The position numbers and the translations under genes are program-made. A model generated the notes under the pieces. That model had not been told where the DNA came from and ran no database searches. It saw nothing but the letters and a program-made list of their open reading frames with translations. A stretch of 64,000 nucleotides of DNA, from the NCBI GenBank assembly GCA_015061885.1, contig SUVS01000001.1:124001-188000 (forward strand), in the 5' to 3' direction. Of the stretch, positions 52,223 to 62,100 are shown in pieces (the first letter of the stretch is position 1; each line of letters begins with the position of its first letter). The stretch is from Lentisphaerota bacterium. Its GTDB lineage: Bacteria; Verrucomicrobiota; Lentisphaeria; Victivallales; Victivallaceae.

Positions 52223-53932
52223 TTACCGGTAAAGGATACTTTTTATATATCCGGCATCCGCATCTGACAAGTTATAACAATGGTAAATCAATTTCTGCAA
52301 TTTATCCAGCAACTCTGTATTGCCGGATAACAGTTGATTTACGATTTCTTCTATTTCCTGCCGGCGATCTTTTGCTATATGCGGTAACGGCAGTTGTGTC
52401 AGATTGCCCTTCAAGACTTTTACATCGGCAAACTTCACCTTGTAATAAAACCGCAAAACTTCGCTGTTTAGCAGAGCCAACACGGTTTTTATACCCAAAT
52501 TGTCAATCTGCGGTATAAGTATGTTGGCACTGTTCAAAAAGAGACTGCCGCTGTTATCGTAGGCAAAGACAGGTTCTGACGAAATAAATTTATAAACCAG
52601 TTTCTCCCCTGCCCGGTAATATTCATCCGGTGCAGTTTGCTGCAATTTACTTCGTTCATAATTCAGAAACTTCCGCGGTTCTTTCATAGTATAAGGCGTT
52701 ATATCTTTACCGGTATAAACAGCTTCGCAGTATTCCTGTGGTTCATCTTTTAATATACTTTTATTATTGCCGGTAACAATACCAAGAGCAAATATACTTG
52801 CTGAAAGATCATATTTTTTTTGCGAAGCGATTTTATTTATCAATAAATCATCCCGATCGCTTTTATAACTCAATATATGAGCAGTATCTGCTATAATCGT
52901 ATCAGTCATTACCTGCTTGCAGTCGCCGTTTTTGCTGATAATAAAACTTTTTCCGGCAACATCTCTGCGGAGATTTATTTTTACATGACCGGTCATCACT
53001 CCGGTAAAACAGCCTTCGATATATTCGATTTTTTCCAGACAGCAACCGGTCAACAGAAAAGAGCGGATATTTTTATGCGTTTTTATATTCAACACCGCTT
53101 GCGGCAACAAAAAACTCAAACTGCCGTATTGTTCAAGCAAGTTGTATGCCTGCAATAAAAATAATGAAAAAGTATCTTTGATCTTGCCGTAAGCAGTACT
53201 GCGGGGAAGATTGTTTTTGGCTCCCCACGGCGGATTACCGACTATGCGGCCAAATTTCTGGTTAAAAAAATCGTTGGCGTCGCCGCTTAAAAAGTCCATA
53301 CAATAGATTTGCGGTGTAAATACACAGCTTTTATATTTACACAGCAAATTTACTTTGGCAATGAATACAGCAATTTTATCAAGGTCGCAACCGAAAAGTT
53401 GTTCCGGAAATGATGATTCAAAAGCCAGCAGAAATGAGCCGCTGCCGCAAGCAGGATCAAGGATTTTTTCGCCGGACGCAAGCATGCAGTTTTCAATCAC
53501 AGCCTTGACCTCTGTTTCCGGCGTATAGTATGAGCCGGAAGTGTTTTTTCTGCCTTCGCTTTGCATACATTGATAAATAAAACCCAATATATCCCATTCA
53601 TCCATCGGAATATACTGCAAGGCGGCAAGGGCTTTATCAGCACTCCAATCATATTCAGAAAGCACTTTTTTTACATGCTCACAGTGCAGAATATTGTGTT
53701 TTTTCAACAGTAAACACGCTATGGAAAAGATCGCATTTTCCGGCGGCAGTGAGTTTTTCCGGGCTATAGCCAATACCTTTTCTGCAAAAGCGAGATTTTC
53801 TTTGTTCCGCAGATATTCCAGCGGATATATCTTGCGTCGGGAACGGGTTTTGTTGGCTCCGTGCTGCAGCTTTTGTGCGGTATTGCTTTTCAGCCGTTGC
53901 CAATTAGCTTCAGTTGCCTGCGATAGAATCAT
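52223..53932 (-). CDS. Orphan adenine-specific DNA methyltransferase
   Basis: 569 residues. N6-adenine methyltransferase of the gamma type: the SAM-binding motif KILDPACGSGSFLLAFE is followed by the catalytic NPPWG (GRIVGNPPWGAKN), with SGSYYTPETEVKAVIENC just ahead, as in type I/IIG enzymes. The C-terminal part (about residues 360-560) matches TaqI-type specificity domains (YTGKDITPYTM, FLNSANILIPQ, LNSEVLRFYYK). A roughly 100-residue helical region lies at the N-terminus. No restriction nuclease is next to it; it is instead the last gene of an ileS operon, adjacent to a hydrolase gene with no gap. Could be an epigenetic or solitary methylase. Confidence 0.86.
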   Translation of the reverse strand: MILSQATEANWQRLKSNTAQKLQHGANKTRSRRKIYPLEYLRNKENLAFAEKVLAIARKNSLPPENAIFSIACLLLKKHNILHCEHVKKVLSEYDWSADKALAALQYIPMDEWDILGFIYQCMQSEGRKNTSGSYYTPETEVKAVIENCMLASGEKILDPACGSGSFLLAFESSFPEQLFGCDLDKIAVFIAKVNLLCKYKSCVFTPQIYCMDFLSGDANDFFNQKFGRIVGNPPWGAKNNLPRSTAYGKIKDTFSLFLLQAYNLLEQYGSLSFLLPQAVLNIKTHKNIRSFLLTGCCLEKIEYIEGCFTGVMTGHVKINLRRDVAGKSFIISKNGDCKQVMTDTIIADTAHILSYKSDRDDLLINKIASQKKYDLSASIFALGIVTGNNKSILKDEPQEYCEAVYTGKDITPYTMKEPRKFLNYERSKLQQTAPDEYYRAGEKLVYKFISSEPVFAYDNSGSLFLNSANILIPQIDNLGIKTVLALLNSEVLRFYYKVKFADVKVLKGNLTQLPLPHIAKDRRQEIEEIVNQLLSGNTELLDKLQKLIYHCYNLSDADAGYIKSILYR

Positions 53933-54925
53933 TTACTTTTCTGCAATAAAGGTTATCCCGGGAGAGCCTTGCGAATAATCAATGCAGTAACTGCCGCCGG
54001 TGACCGGATAAACTATCCGGCTCTGCCGTTCAAAATCGTCGGCTTTGACCAACTTCGCAAAACTGCCCTGCTCTGCTATGAATTTCTGACCGTATTTGGC
54101 AATAATATATGCCCGGTCGCCCAGCGTATGCCCGGTGCCGGTTACAATCAAGCCGTCAACCATTCCAGGCGTGATGAAATACCCTTCCGGCTTGAAGTTG
54201 GCTTGCAGCATATTGGCAAAGATTTTTGCTTTATCGGCACATGAGCAATAATCATCATCCACTCCATGCACAATCACCACCTGATTCTCCGGATTGCAAT
54301 CGTATTGGATCTTCAGATGCTCAAGATTGCCGAAATCCCGGATCTCCTGCATGTGCTTTGCCAGATAATTTTCCGCTTGCGGGTCTTTGGAATAACCGGC
54401 ATTGAGTCTGCCGACACCAAAGGCTATATCATCGGTCAAACCGGGCATACCGCACAAATCAATAATACAGCCGAAAGTATGCGGGGCAAACTTGTTGACC
54501 ATCTGCGATATATTGCCGCCGCCCGAAGCCCCGGCAGCATAGTTGCGGCGGCGGTTGAACGGCAAATTGTTTTCGAGCAAATATTTGCGTACTTCGTAAA
54601 ACGCCCGCAAACAGTCCATCGCTTGAATCTCGCCGTGGTCGTAAGTTGGATCACCGGCTTTCCAGCCGCTCTGATAGTAATCGGTATCAATACAAATCAG
54701 ATTGAACTTGTTGGCAAGAATATTGCACCACTCCCAGCACATCTCCCAGGTGCCGCCCCAGTTGTGCGATACAAGCATAAGTCCGGTATTTTCGTTCAAT
54801 CCCCGATCCGGTATTGCAATATGACTCTGCACCGCTCTTGCAGTATTGGAGTTAAAAAGTTTATGTCCCTCAAACTCAATTATTTCCGGAACAGCTTTCC
54901 CGGAATCTTTTTTGATTATCTGCAT
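53933..54925 (-). CDS. Alpha/beta-hydrolase-fold protein (DUF2920-like)
   Basis: 330 residues without a signal peptide. The nucleophile elbow is AAGASGGGN (Ser after GA), preceded by YYQSGWKAGDP and a helix RAFYEVRKYLLENN; later VIVHGVDDDYCS gives a likely acid Asp and GTGHTLGD the catalytic His. The set and order fit an active serine hydrolase of DUF2920-like type, some of which occur in flagellar or surface glycan loci. It lies between a GHMP kinase (10 bp upstream) and a DNA methyltransferase gene (adjacent). Substrate unknown. Confidence 0.75.
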   Translation of the reverse strand: MQIIKKDSGKAVPEIIEFEGHKLFNSNTARAVQSHIAIPDRGLNENTGLMLVSHNWGGTWEMCWEWCNILANKFNLICIDTDYYQSGWKAGDPTYDHGEIQAMDCLRAFYEVRKYLLENNLPFNRRRNYAAGASGGGNISQMVNKFAPHTFGCIIDLCGMPGLTDDIAFGVGRLNAGYSKDPQAENYLAKHMQEIRDFGNLEHLKIQYDCNPENQVVIVHGVDDDYCSCADKAKIFANMLQANFKPEGYFITPGMVDGLIVTGTGHTLGDRAYIIAKYGQKFIAEQGSFAKLVKADDFERQSRIVYPVTGGSYCIDYSQGSPGITFIAEK

Positions 54926-54935
54926 AGCAAACCTC

Positions 54936-55964
54936 TCACCAGTCGGCTTTTTCCACGCCGCCGGTAACGATATTGGGCTTTACGATCTCTATTTGATTGG
55001 CATTGAAAAGTTCTTTTAATGCGTTAAAGTGTTTATCATCATGATATATGCCGATGACCGCCCCGCCGGAACCGGTCAACTTTGCCGCCGCCCCGACACT
55101 GTGAGCAAGCTCCACCATACGGCGGTTTTTTACGCTTACGGTAGAAGCACAAACTTCACAACGCAATTCAAAATTACGCCGCAGACATTTTTCAACCGTG
55201 GAATAATCGTTTTTTTGCAAAGCATCAGCAACAGTATCGGTCAAACTTGCCCATTCTTTGATTGCCGATAATACGGCGGGAACTTTATTATTGTAATCTT
55301 CACGCAAACGGCTGTGGAGTATTTCGGAGCCTTCGGCAAGGTCGGTTCTGAAAGCTACAAACAAATTCAAATCAGATGGTATCGTCAATTCGCGGTAAAT
55401 GCCGTAACCGTGTTTTTTCATGTGTTCACGGTCAAAATCCATAAATACCGGCACATTGTATGCCTGTGCCACCCGATCCTGCAAACCGGCATCTATACCC
55501 AGTTCATCTGTTTCCACTGCCAGAATAAGATTGGCCAGCTCCGGCAGACTTATTTCAACGCCGTAAAACTCCTGCAAAGCTCTGATGCAGGCGGTAATGA
55601 TTGCCGACGAACCGGCCAACCCCAGACGGTTGGGTATGGTCGTACCGTAACGCATGGTAAAGTTGCGGTCATGCAAGGAGATATTGCACTCATCGCAATA
55701 TTGCACAAAGCGTTTTACACTTGCTTTAAGCAAGCGTATTCCGCCGTAGTACCCGTACAGTCCGACATCGTGAACCAGTTCACGCACATTGGCAAATTGG
55801 GGCTGATCCCGCAAGCCCGGCACCAGATTAAGCTCCGGAGTTTCGTAGAGCATGACCTGTGCGGCGTAGTTATCAAAGACAAACGCGATCGTTTTGCCGT
55901 AATAGCCATCCGACGGGTTGCCGATAAGGGCCGCCCGCGGAAATGCCTGCTTGCGGATAATCAT
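54936..55964 (-). CDS. GHMP-family kinase, glucuronokinase-like
   Basis: 342 residues. The GHMP ATP-binding motif is NRLGLAGSSAIITACI (P-x3-GLxSSA type), and the N-terminus ARAALIGNPSDGYYGKTIAF and the C-terminal AAAKLTGSGGAVIGI are typical for the superfamily. The N-terminal GNPSDGY and the GLAGSSA motif resemble plant glucuronokinase, which phosphorylates glucuronate at C1, more than galactokinase or mevalonate kinase. This would feed UDP-glucuronate synthesis, but a heptose kinase is also possible. It starts 3 bp after the ileS stop. Confidence 0.78.
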   Translation of the reverse strand: MIIRKQAFPRAALIGNPSDGYYGKTIAFVFDNYAAQVMLYETPELNLVPGLRDQPQFANVRELVHDVGLYGYYGGIRLLKASVKRFVQYCDECNISLHDRNFTMRYGTTIPNRLGLAGSSAIITACIRALQEFYGVEISLPELANLILAVETDELGIDAGLQDRVAQAYNVPVFMDFDREHMKKHGYGIYRELTIPSDLNLFVAFRTDLAEGSEILHSRLREDYNNKVPAVLSAIKEWASLTDTVADALQKNDYSTVEKCLRRNFELRCEVCASTVSVKNRRMVELAHSVGAAAKLTGSGGAVIGIYHDDKHFNALKELFNANQIEIVKPNIVTGGVEKADW

Positions 55965-55967
55965 ATT

Positions 55968-58900
55968 TTATGCCTTGCAGATGGTCAATGCCGCCATGTG
56001 CCCATTGAGATCGACCTCGCCGGAACCGGCTTCAACGGTCAGCTCCACTGCCAGAACTTCGTTTTTGATATAATCAGCAAAGTTGTTGGCGGCTTCAACA
56101 ATATTTTCATCACCGGCAACGGTCAGCTTGATGCGGTCAACCACTTCCAGATTGCTTTCTTTACGCAGATTCTGAACTTTGCTGACCAGCTCACGGGCCA
56201 GACCTTCAGCTTCCAGTTCGGCTGTCAATGCGGTATCCAAAGCGATTGTTACACCATTTTCGGTTGCCACGACCAGACCGGCTTTTTCGCTTCTCTGCAC
56301 CAGCAAGTCTTCGGCGGTCATCGCAAATACGGTGCCGTCAGCAAGTGTAATGCTGTAGGCTTCGCCGGCAAGTATCTTGCCGATGGTTGCCGAATCAAGT
56401 TTTTCGACCAACGCGGCGGCTTCTTTCATATTCTTGCCGAGCTTTTTGCCCATTACTTTGAAGTTAGCTTTGGCCGAGCGGGTCACCAGAGCATCTTCGT
56501 TGTCGGAGAACTCAATATTTTTCACATTAAGCTCTTCGCCGATAATATCCAATGTACCGTTCAGCAGTTTGGCTCCTTCGGCATCCGGAGCAAGCAACAC
56601 TGCACGGCTCAAAGGCTGACGCACTTTCAAGTTATGCTGGGTACGCAGGAAACGGCCCAGTTTGACCGCGGTCATGGTCAGATACATCTGCCGCTCCAAC
56701 GCTTCGTCGCGGCAGGCGGCATCAGCCACCGGGTAATCGCAGCAATGTACTGATTCCGGCATATCAGGAGTACGCAGATTGTTGTATATAGCTTCGGTAG
56801 TAAACGGGATAAAGGGTGCCGCCGCTTTGCAAAATTCAATAAGTACATAATGCAAAGTAGCATACGCTTCCTGCTTGTCGCCATCATCGGTACTCTTCCA
56901 GAAACGGCGGCGGCTGCGGCGGATATACCAGTTGGTCAGATCATCCACAAACTTTTCAAAGCGGTTTGCCGCTCTCTGCAAGTTGTAGTGATCCAGCTCA
57001 TAAGTGATCTCTTCAATCATCTGTGTGCAGCTGCTGATGATCCAGCGATCAAGAGCATTGGAGAGGTTCTTCGGCAGTTTCACTCCGTCTTTGGCTTCGT
57101 AACCATCGACATTGGCGTAAGTTACAAAGAAGCTGTAAGCGTTCCACATGGGGATCATCACATTACGCAGAACATCTTTGATGCCGTTTTCTGAAAACTT
57201 GAGGTCTTCGGCATGAACCACCTGACTGCCGAGCATGAAAAGACGCAACGCATCCGCTCCATACTTATTGACCACATCCATCGGGTCGGGGTAGTTCTTC
57301 AATCGCTTGGACATCTTCTGACCGTTTTCGGCAAGAATAAGCCCGTTGACCACCACATGTTTGAATGCCGGTTTATCAAAGAGCGCCGCACCCAGCACCA
57401 CCAAAGTATAGAACCAGCCGCGGGTCTGGTCAAGACCTTCGGCAATGAAGTCTGCCGGGTAGTTGGCTTCGAAGTGTTCTTTATTTTCAAAGGGATAATG
57501 CTGCTGGGCGTAGGGCATGGAGCCGGATTCAAACCAGCAGTCCAAAACTTCCGGGATACGCTTGAGCGGGCTCTTGCCGGTGGGGGAAGGTATTTCCAGC
57601 TTGTCAATAAAGTGCTTATGCAAGTCATCGACTTTCTGACCGGTAAGCTCTTCCAGCTCGGCAGCACTGCCAACGCAGATAACTTCGCCTTCTTCGTTCC
57701 GCCAGATCGGCAGCGGAGTACCCCAGTAGCGGTTGCGGCTGATCGCCCAGTCGCGGGCATTTTCCAGCCACTTGCCGAAACGGCCTTCCTTGAGGTGTTC
57801 CGGGAACCAGGTAATATCTTTATTGGCGGCGATCATTTTGGCTTTGACTTCGTCGATCTTGACAAACCAGGTGGAAATTGCCCGGTAGATCAGCGGATGG
57901 TCATCACGCCAGCAATGCGGATAGTTGTGCTTGATGGTTCCGCGATGGATAAGTTTGCCTTCCGCCTTCAAGCGGGCAATAACTTCGTTGTCAACATCCT
58001 TGACATATCTGCCCTGATAGTCGGGCACTTCGGCGGTAAAACAGCACTGGTCGTCGATCGGACATACTTCCGGCAGCCCGGCGGCATGGCACACAGCAGC
58101 GTCATCTTCACCGAAGCCCGGAGCAATATGCACGATACCGGAACCGTCTTCGGTGCTGACATAAGCTGCCGCCAGTACCTGAAATGCTCCATCCTTGCGT
58201 AAATCGGCAAAGTAGTTGAAAAGCGGTTCATAGGTTTTACCGGCAAGGTCGGAACCTTTGTAACGCTCCACGATTTCGGGCATATCATTTTTATAATACG
58301 CACTCAAACGGGCTTCCGCCATAATATAAAATTCGTCGCCATCCTTGATTTTTACATAGTCGATTTCCGGCCCGACCGCCAGAGCAAGGTTGCTCGGCAG
58401 AGTCCACGGAGTAGTTGTCCATGCCACAAAGTAGGTGTTTGCTTCTTCCAGACTCTTGAAGCGGATGGTGATTGCCGGGTCAACAACTTCCATGTAGCCC
58501 TGATTGGCTTCAAAGTTCGACAGCGGCGTGGCACAACGCGGGCAGTACGGCAGGATCTTGTAGCCTTCGTAGATCAAACCCTTATCCCACAGGCTTTTGA
58601 ACACCCACCAGATCGACTCCATATAATCTCGGTCCATGGTGCGGTAGCCGTTGCGGAAATCCACCCAGCGGCCCATGCGGTTGACCACGCGTTCCCACTC
58701 GGAGGTATAACGCAGAACAATGCCGCGGCACGCTTCGTTGAATTTGTCGATACCATATTCTTCGATGGCTTTTTTGTTGTTCAAAGCCAGAATTTTTTCC
58801 ATTTCGTTTTCCACCGGCAAGCCGTGGCAGTCCCAGCCGAAAGTACGCTTGACGAATTTGCCCCGCATGGTCTGATAACGCGGAACCACATCTTTGATGG

Positions 58901-59087
58901 TACCGGCCAGCAAATGGCCGTAATGCGGCATACCCGTTGCAAATGGTGGGCCGTCATAAAACACATATTCTTCGCAATTTTCACGCTGTTTGAGCGACTG
59001 GGCAAAACTGCCGTTTTCCTGCCAGAACTTGAGAACTTCTTCTTCAAGTTTCGGCAATGACACCTGATTATCTACCGGTTTGAACAT
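55968..59087 (-). CDS. ileS: Isoleucyl-tRNA synthetase
   Basis: 1039 residues. Class I synthetase that charges tRNA-Ile. The HIGH-type motif appears as PPFATGMPHYGHLLAGT near residue 50 and the KMSKS-type motif as NGQKMSKRLKNYPDP near residue 593. GWFYTLVVLG and the long editing domain with TTPWTLPSNLALAV are also present, and the C-terminal anticodon region is complete. The GMPHYGH form belongs to the eukaryote-like type II IleRS lineage, which is often less sensitive to mupirocin. Downstream genes follow with tiny gaps, giving an unusual operon. Confidence 0.97.
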   Translation of the reverse strand: MFKPVDNQVSLPKLEEEVLKFWQENGSFAQSLKQRENCEEYVFYDGPPFATGMPHYGHLLAGTIKDVVPRYQTMRGKFVKRTFGWDCHGLPVENEMEKILALNNKKAIEEYGIDKFNEACRGIVLRYTSEWERVVNRMGRWVDFRNGYRTMDRDYMESIWWVFKSLWDKGLIYEGYKILPYCPRCATPLSNFEANQGYMEVVDPAITIRFKSLEEANTYFVAWTTTPWTLPSNLALAVGPEIDYVKIKDGDEFYIMAEARLSAYYKNDMPEIVERYKGSDLAGKTYEPLFNYFADLRKDGAFQVLAAAYVSTEDGSGIVHIAPGFGEDDAAVCHAAGLPEVCPIDDQCCFTAEVPDYQGRYVKDVDNEVIARLKAEGKLIHRGTIKHNYPHCWRDDHPLIYRAISTWFVKIDEVKAKMIAANKDITWFPEHLKEGRFGKWLENARDWAISRNRYWGTPLPIWRNEEGEVICVGSAAELEELTGQKVDDLHKHFIDKLEIPSPTGKSPLKRIPEVLDCWFESGSMPYAQQHYPFENKEHFEANYPADFIAEGLDQTRGWFYTLVVLGAALFDKPAFKHVVVNGLILAENGQKMSKRLKNYPDPMDVVNKYGADALRLFMLGSQVVHAEDLKFSENGIKDVLRNVMIPMWNAYSFFVTYANVDGYEAKDGVKLPKNLSNALDRWIISSCTQMIEEITYELDHYNLQRAANRFEKFVDDLTNWYIRRSRRRFWKSTDDGDKQEAYATLHYVLIEFCKAAAPFIPFTTEAIYNNLRTPDMPESVHCCDYPVADAACRDEALERQMYLTMTAVKLGRFLRTQHNLKVRQPLSRAVLLAPDAEGAKLLNGTLDIIGEELNVKNIEFSDNEDALVTRSAKANFKVMGKKLGKNMKEAAALVEKLDSATIGKILAGEAYSITLADGTVFAMTAEDLLVQRSEKAGLVVATENGVTIALDTALTAELEAEGLARELVSKVQNLRKESNLEVVDRIKLTVAGDENIVEAANNFADYIKNEVLAVELTVEAGSGEVDLNGHMAALTICKA

Positions 59088-59150
59088 GATATATAAACTC
59101 CATATTTAGTTTAAAAAACAATATTCTCAATAATATAGCACCGAAAGCGT

Positions 59151-62100
59151 TTATTTGCCACTTGTTTTAAATAAAATAGTGAGTTTTGCCGGGTCGGAAA
59201 GTTCTTTTTGCAGATTTTCCAATAAAACATAGCCGGAACTGTCCAGATAAAATGGTGTGATATTGGCTTTTTCGCTGAAAATCAAAGTGTTATCAGCTGT
59301 TATTTCGCATTTTCTTGAAACACTGCTTTCTCCGCCGGGGAGCGAGCGTTCAACAGCCGGGGCAATAAGTTTGCAATCTTTCCAGTCTTTCAGCAGATTG
59401 ACTTCGCACACCAGAAATCTTGAATCTGTTGCCGACCGCAGGTACGGCAGCGTGCGTTTTCCGGCAGTACGGAACAGATTACTCAATACAGTCGGCAGTC
59501 TGAACGATACATAACCGCCGCTGTTTTGCCAGAAATCCGGATGTTTGACTTTATACGAGATCATTCCGGGGTATTTATCAAGTTCTTTTTTTACGCTTAC
59601 CAGTCTCGCACCCGCCAGAAATCCGGCAAGCTGCTGTTCCCAGTATTGCCGTTCTTTTTCCGGAGTGATCCGGTCGAAAAACTTCCGCACATCCGCCAGA
59701 GTCGTACCGTAAAAGTATTCATTAACAGTAATTTCCGCCGCGTTGCCGGCAAGACAGTTTATCTGCCAGTACTGACGGGTTCCGGCGGCATAGCCAACTG
59801 AAGAATTTATCGTAATCAATTCGCCATTGCTTAAATCCAGCCCCAGATGGTTTTCGTAACTGCAACTGCCAAGCTCGGCGTACTCATTGCAATCATTCAA
59901 ATAAAAATCTCCGCCCGCCAGAGAAACCCGGAGCAAAGCGGCTTTGAAACTGTTTTGCGGCAGTTCAAGATATTTATTGCGGAATACTTCCAGATCCGGC
60001 ATATCAGAAGCCAGCACCACTGCAATATTTTCAATGCCGGCATTTTTGAGTACACTGTAAAGCAAAACCGCACGGTCAATACTGTTGCCGTAACCATCAC
60101 GCAAAGTAACATCAGCAGGAGTAATATATTTACAACCCAGTACATCTGTTTCCAAACCCGCCGGACGGATTTTTTTGGCAACAAAATCACGGATAGCCCT
60201 CACCCGCTGGCGTAAATCAGGATATTTCTGCACAAAATCAGTTGCCAGCCGGGTTGCTTCCGGAGCCTTATCGGCGGCTTTTTTGAATGACTCCAGCACC
60301 GTTTCGGCATACTTTGCTGTATCAAAAGAACTTATTCCGGCAATCGGGGCAAAAAGCTTCACCGGCGGAACAGCCGGTTCTTCCTTATACATGGGTATAT
60401 TTTCAGCTTTAACTGCAACAATGTTATTTTTGCCGACACTTTTACGCTCAATATCAAACCCGGCAGCCGGCAGCAGAAGTTTGAAATATTTTTGCAGCGA
60501 TGCGGGGTAACTGAATACCGCAGTACCCGACATTACCGGCATAAACTCTGCCAAAGATACAATATTGCAGGCATTGTGCATACCCTTGAAGCTCATACGG
60601 TAAACATACTCGATCATACACCCCGGTTCGACACCGGGCAGCGGCAACACCAATCTTTTTGCGGCCGGATAACGCGGTGCCCCGGCTGAAACTGCCTCAT
60701 CCATGATTTTTGCCGTTTTTATATCAACATTGTTTTTCAGCTTGCCATCGGCAGTAAATACCCTTGCTGAAATAAATTCAGCAGTTAAAATATTTTCGAC
60801 AAAACTTAAACTCAATTCAGAGTGTTCCTTTACTCCAGCATAGTTGAGTATCTGTTTTTTTACCGTATATTCAGCGGTGTAATCGCTGCGGTTGCTGAAA
60901 GTTACCCGGCAAAGTTTGTCCAGCACAAGAGCCTTTGCCCCGTCTTTTGCGATATTTCCGAGTTCAATTTTCCGTTGGGCAACGACTTTGCGTTTATCCG
61001 CAAAACTTATATTCTGTACGGCTTTAATGAAACCGGCGTATTGAGCGGCAGAAACTTCCACCGTTTTAAGTTTGGTATTTCTTGAACCGACTAATTGCCC
61101 AGCGTTGAACTGTACTTTGAAATCAGACTCCAGCACCGGATCGGATAATTTTTTGTAAGCGGGCAAAGCAACCACTTTCAAATCGCCTTGCAGAGTTATT
61201 ACACAATCTTCAACAACTCCGGCGGTGGAGTCAAAACGCATGGGATATTTCCGACTCTTTAAAAGTTTATCACCAACCATAAAGTTGAAAAGCCCGAATT
61301 CCCTGCCAATAAAGGGCATGGAAATCAAACCGGAACTCCACTTTACATTGGCAATATCTTTTACGGTACATTCAATAAACATTTGGAACGGCTGCGAAAG
61401 ATCGCGGATGTTTTCCGGCAAAACCTTGAAATTTTTCAACTCCGCTCCCGGCAACGCTCTTTTGATTGCCGATGCAGCAAACTGTTCCTGATAATTTTTG
61501 CTCCAGCGGGCAAAAGCGGAACGGTAAATATTGTCGTTGACTCCAGCAAAAGTCAATTTACTGGATAAATGCAAGGTAAAATCCTTGTCTATAACGCCTT
61601 GAGATTTTATTTTTACAAGGTTTTTCTCTGCCGGAACAACTGCGGTCCGCCGTAAGGTATCACCTTTTTTTGTCGCACACAAAAAACTTTTATCCATGGC
61701 GTAACCGGGAAGCATATCAACAGAGTTTTCATCCGTAGGATCCATCAATATAAGCTCACCGGATGCAGTTTTTACTCCGGTAATGGCGTGATTGAAATAA
61801 TTGTTAGGTACTTCCGGGTCTTTGGGATCGCCCGCCATGAACAATACCGGAAAAGCGTCGAAACCCGCTTCCAAAAGCATCGCCGCTAACAAAGCTGCTT
61901 TGTCGCGGCAGACACCGTGTTTTTGAGCGAAGGTATCTTTTACATCGTGCGGTTCGTACCCCGGAGCAGTGTTTTCGTTGGTCACGCCGGTATAGCGTAT
62001 TTCTTTGGAAACAAAGTCAAACATGGCACGAATGGCGGCTTTTTCGTTCTTTCCTGCCGCCAGAGTTTTGGCTTTGGCGGTCAACTCCGGCGAAACCGCC

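Noticed and set aside
52223-53932. A restriction-modification system
   Set aside because: Only the methyltransferase is present; neighbours are ileS, a sugar kinase, a hydrolase and a SIMPL gene.
55314-56753. A 479-residue + strand frame opposite the 3' end of ileS and the GHMP kinase gene
   Set aside because: Covers two strongly supported genes and shows no domain or ribosome site.
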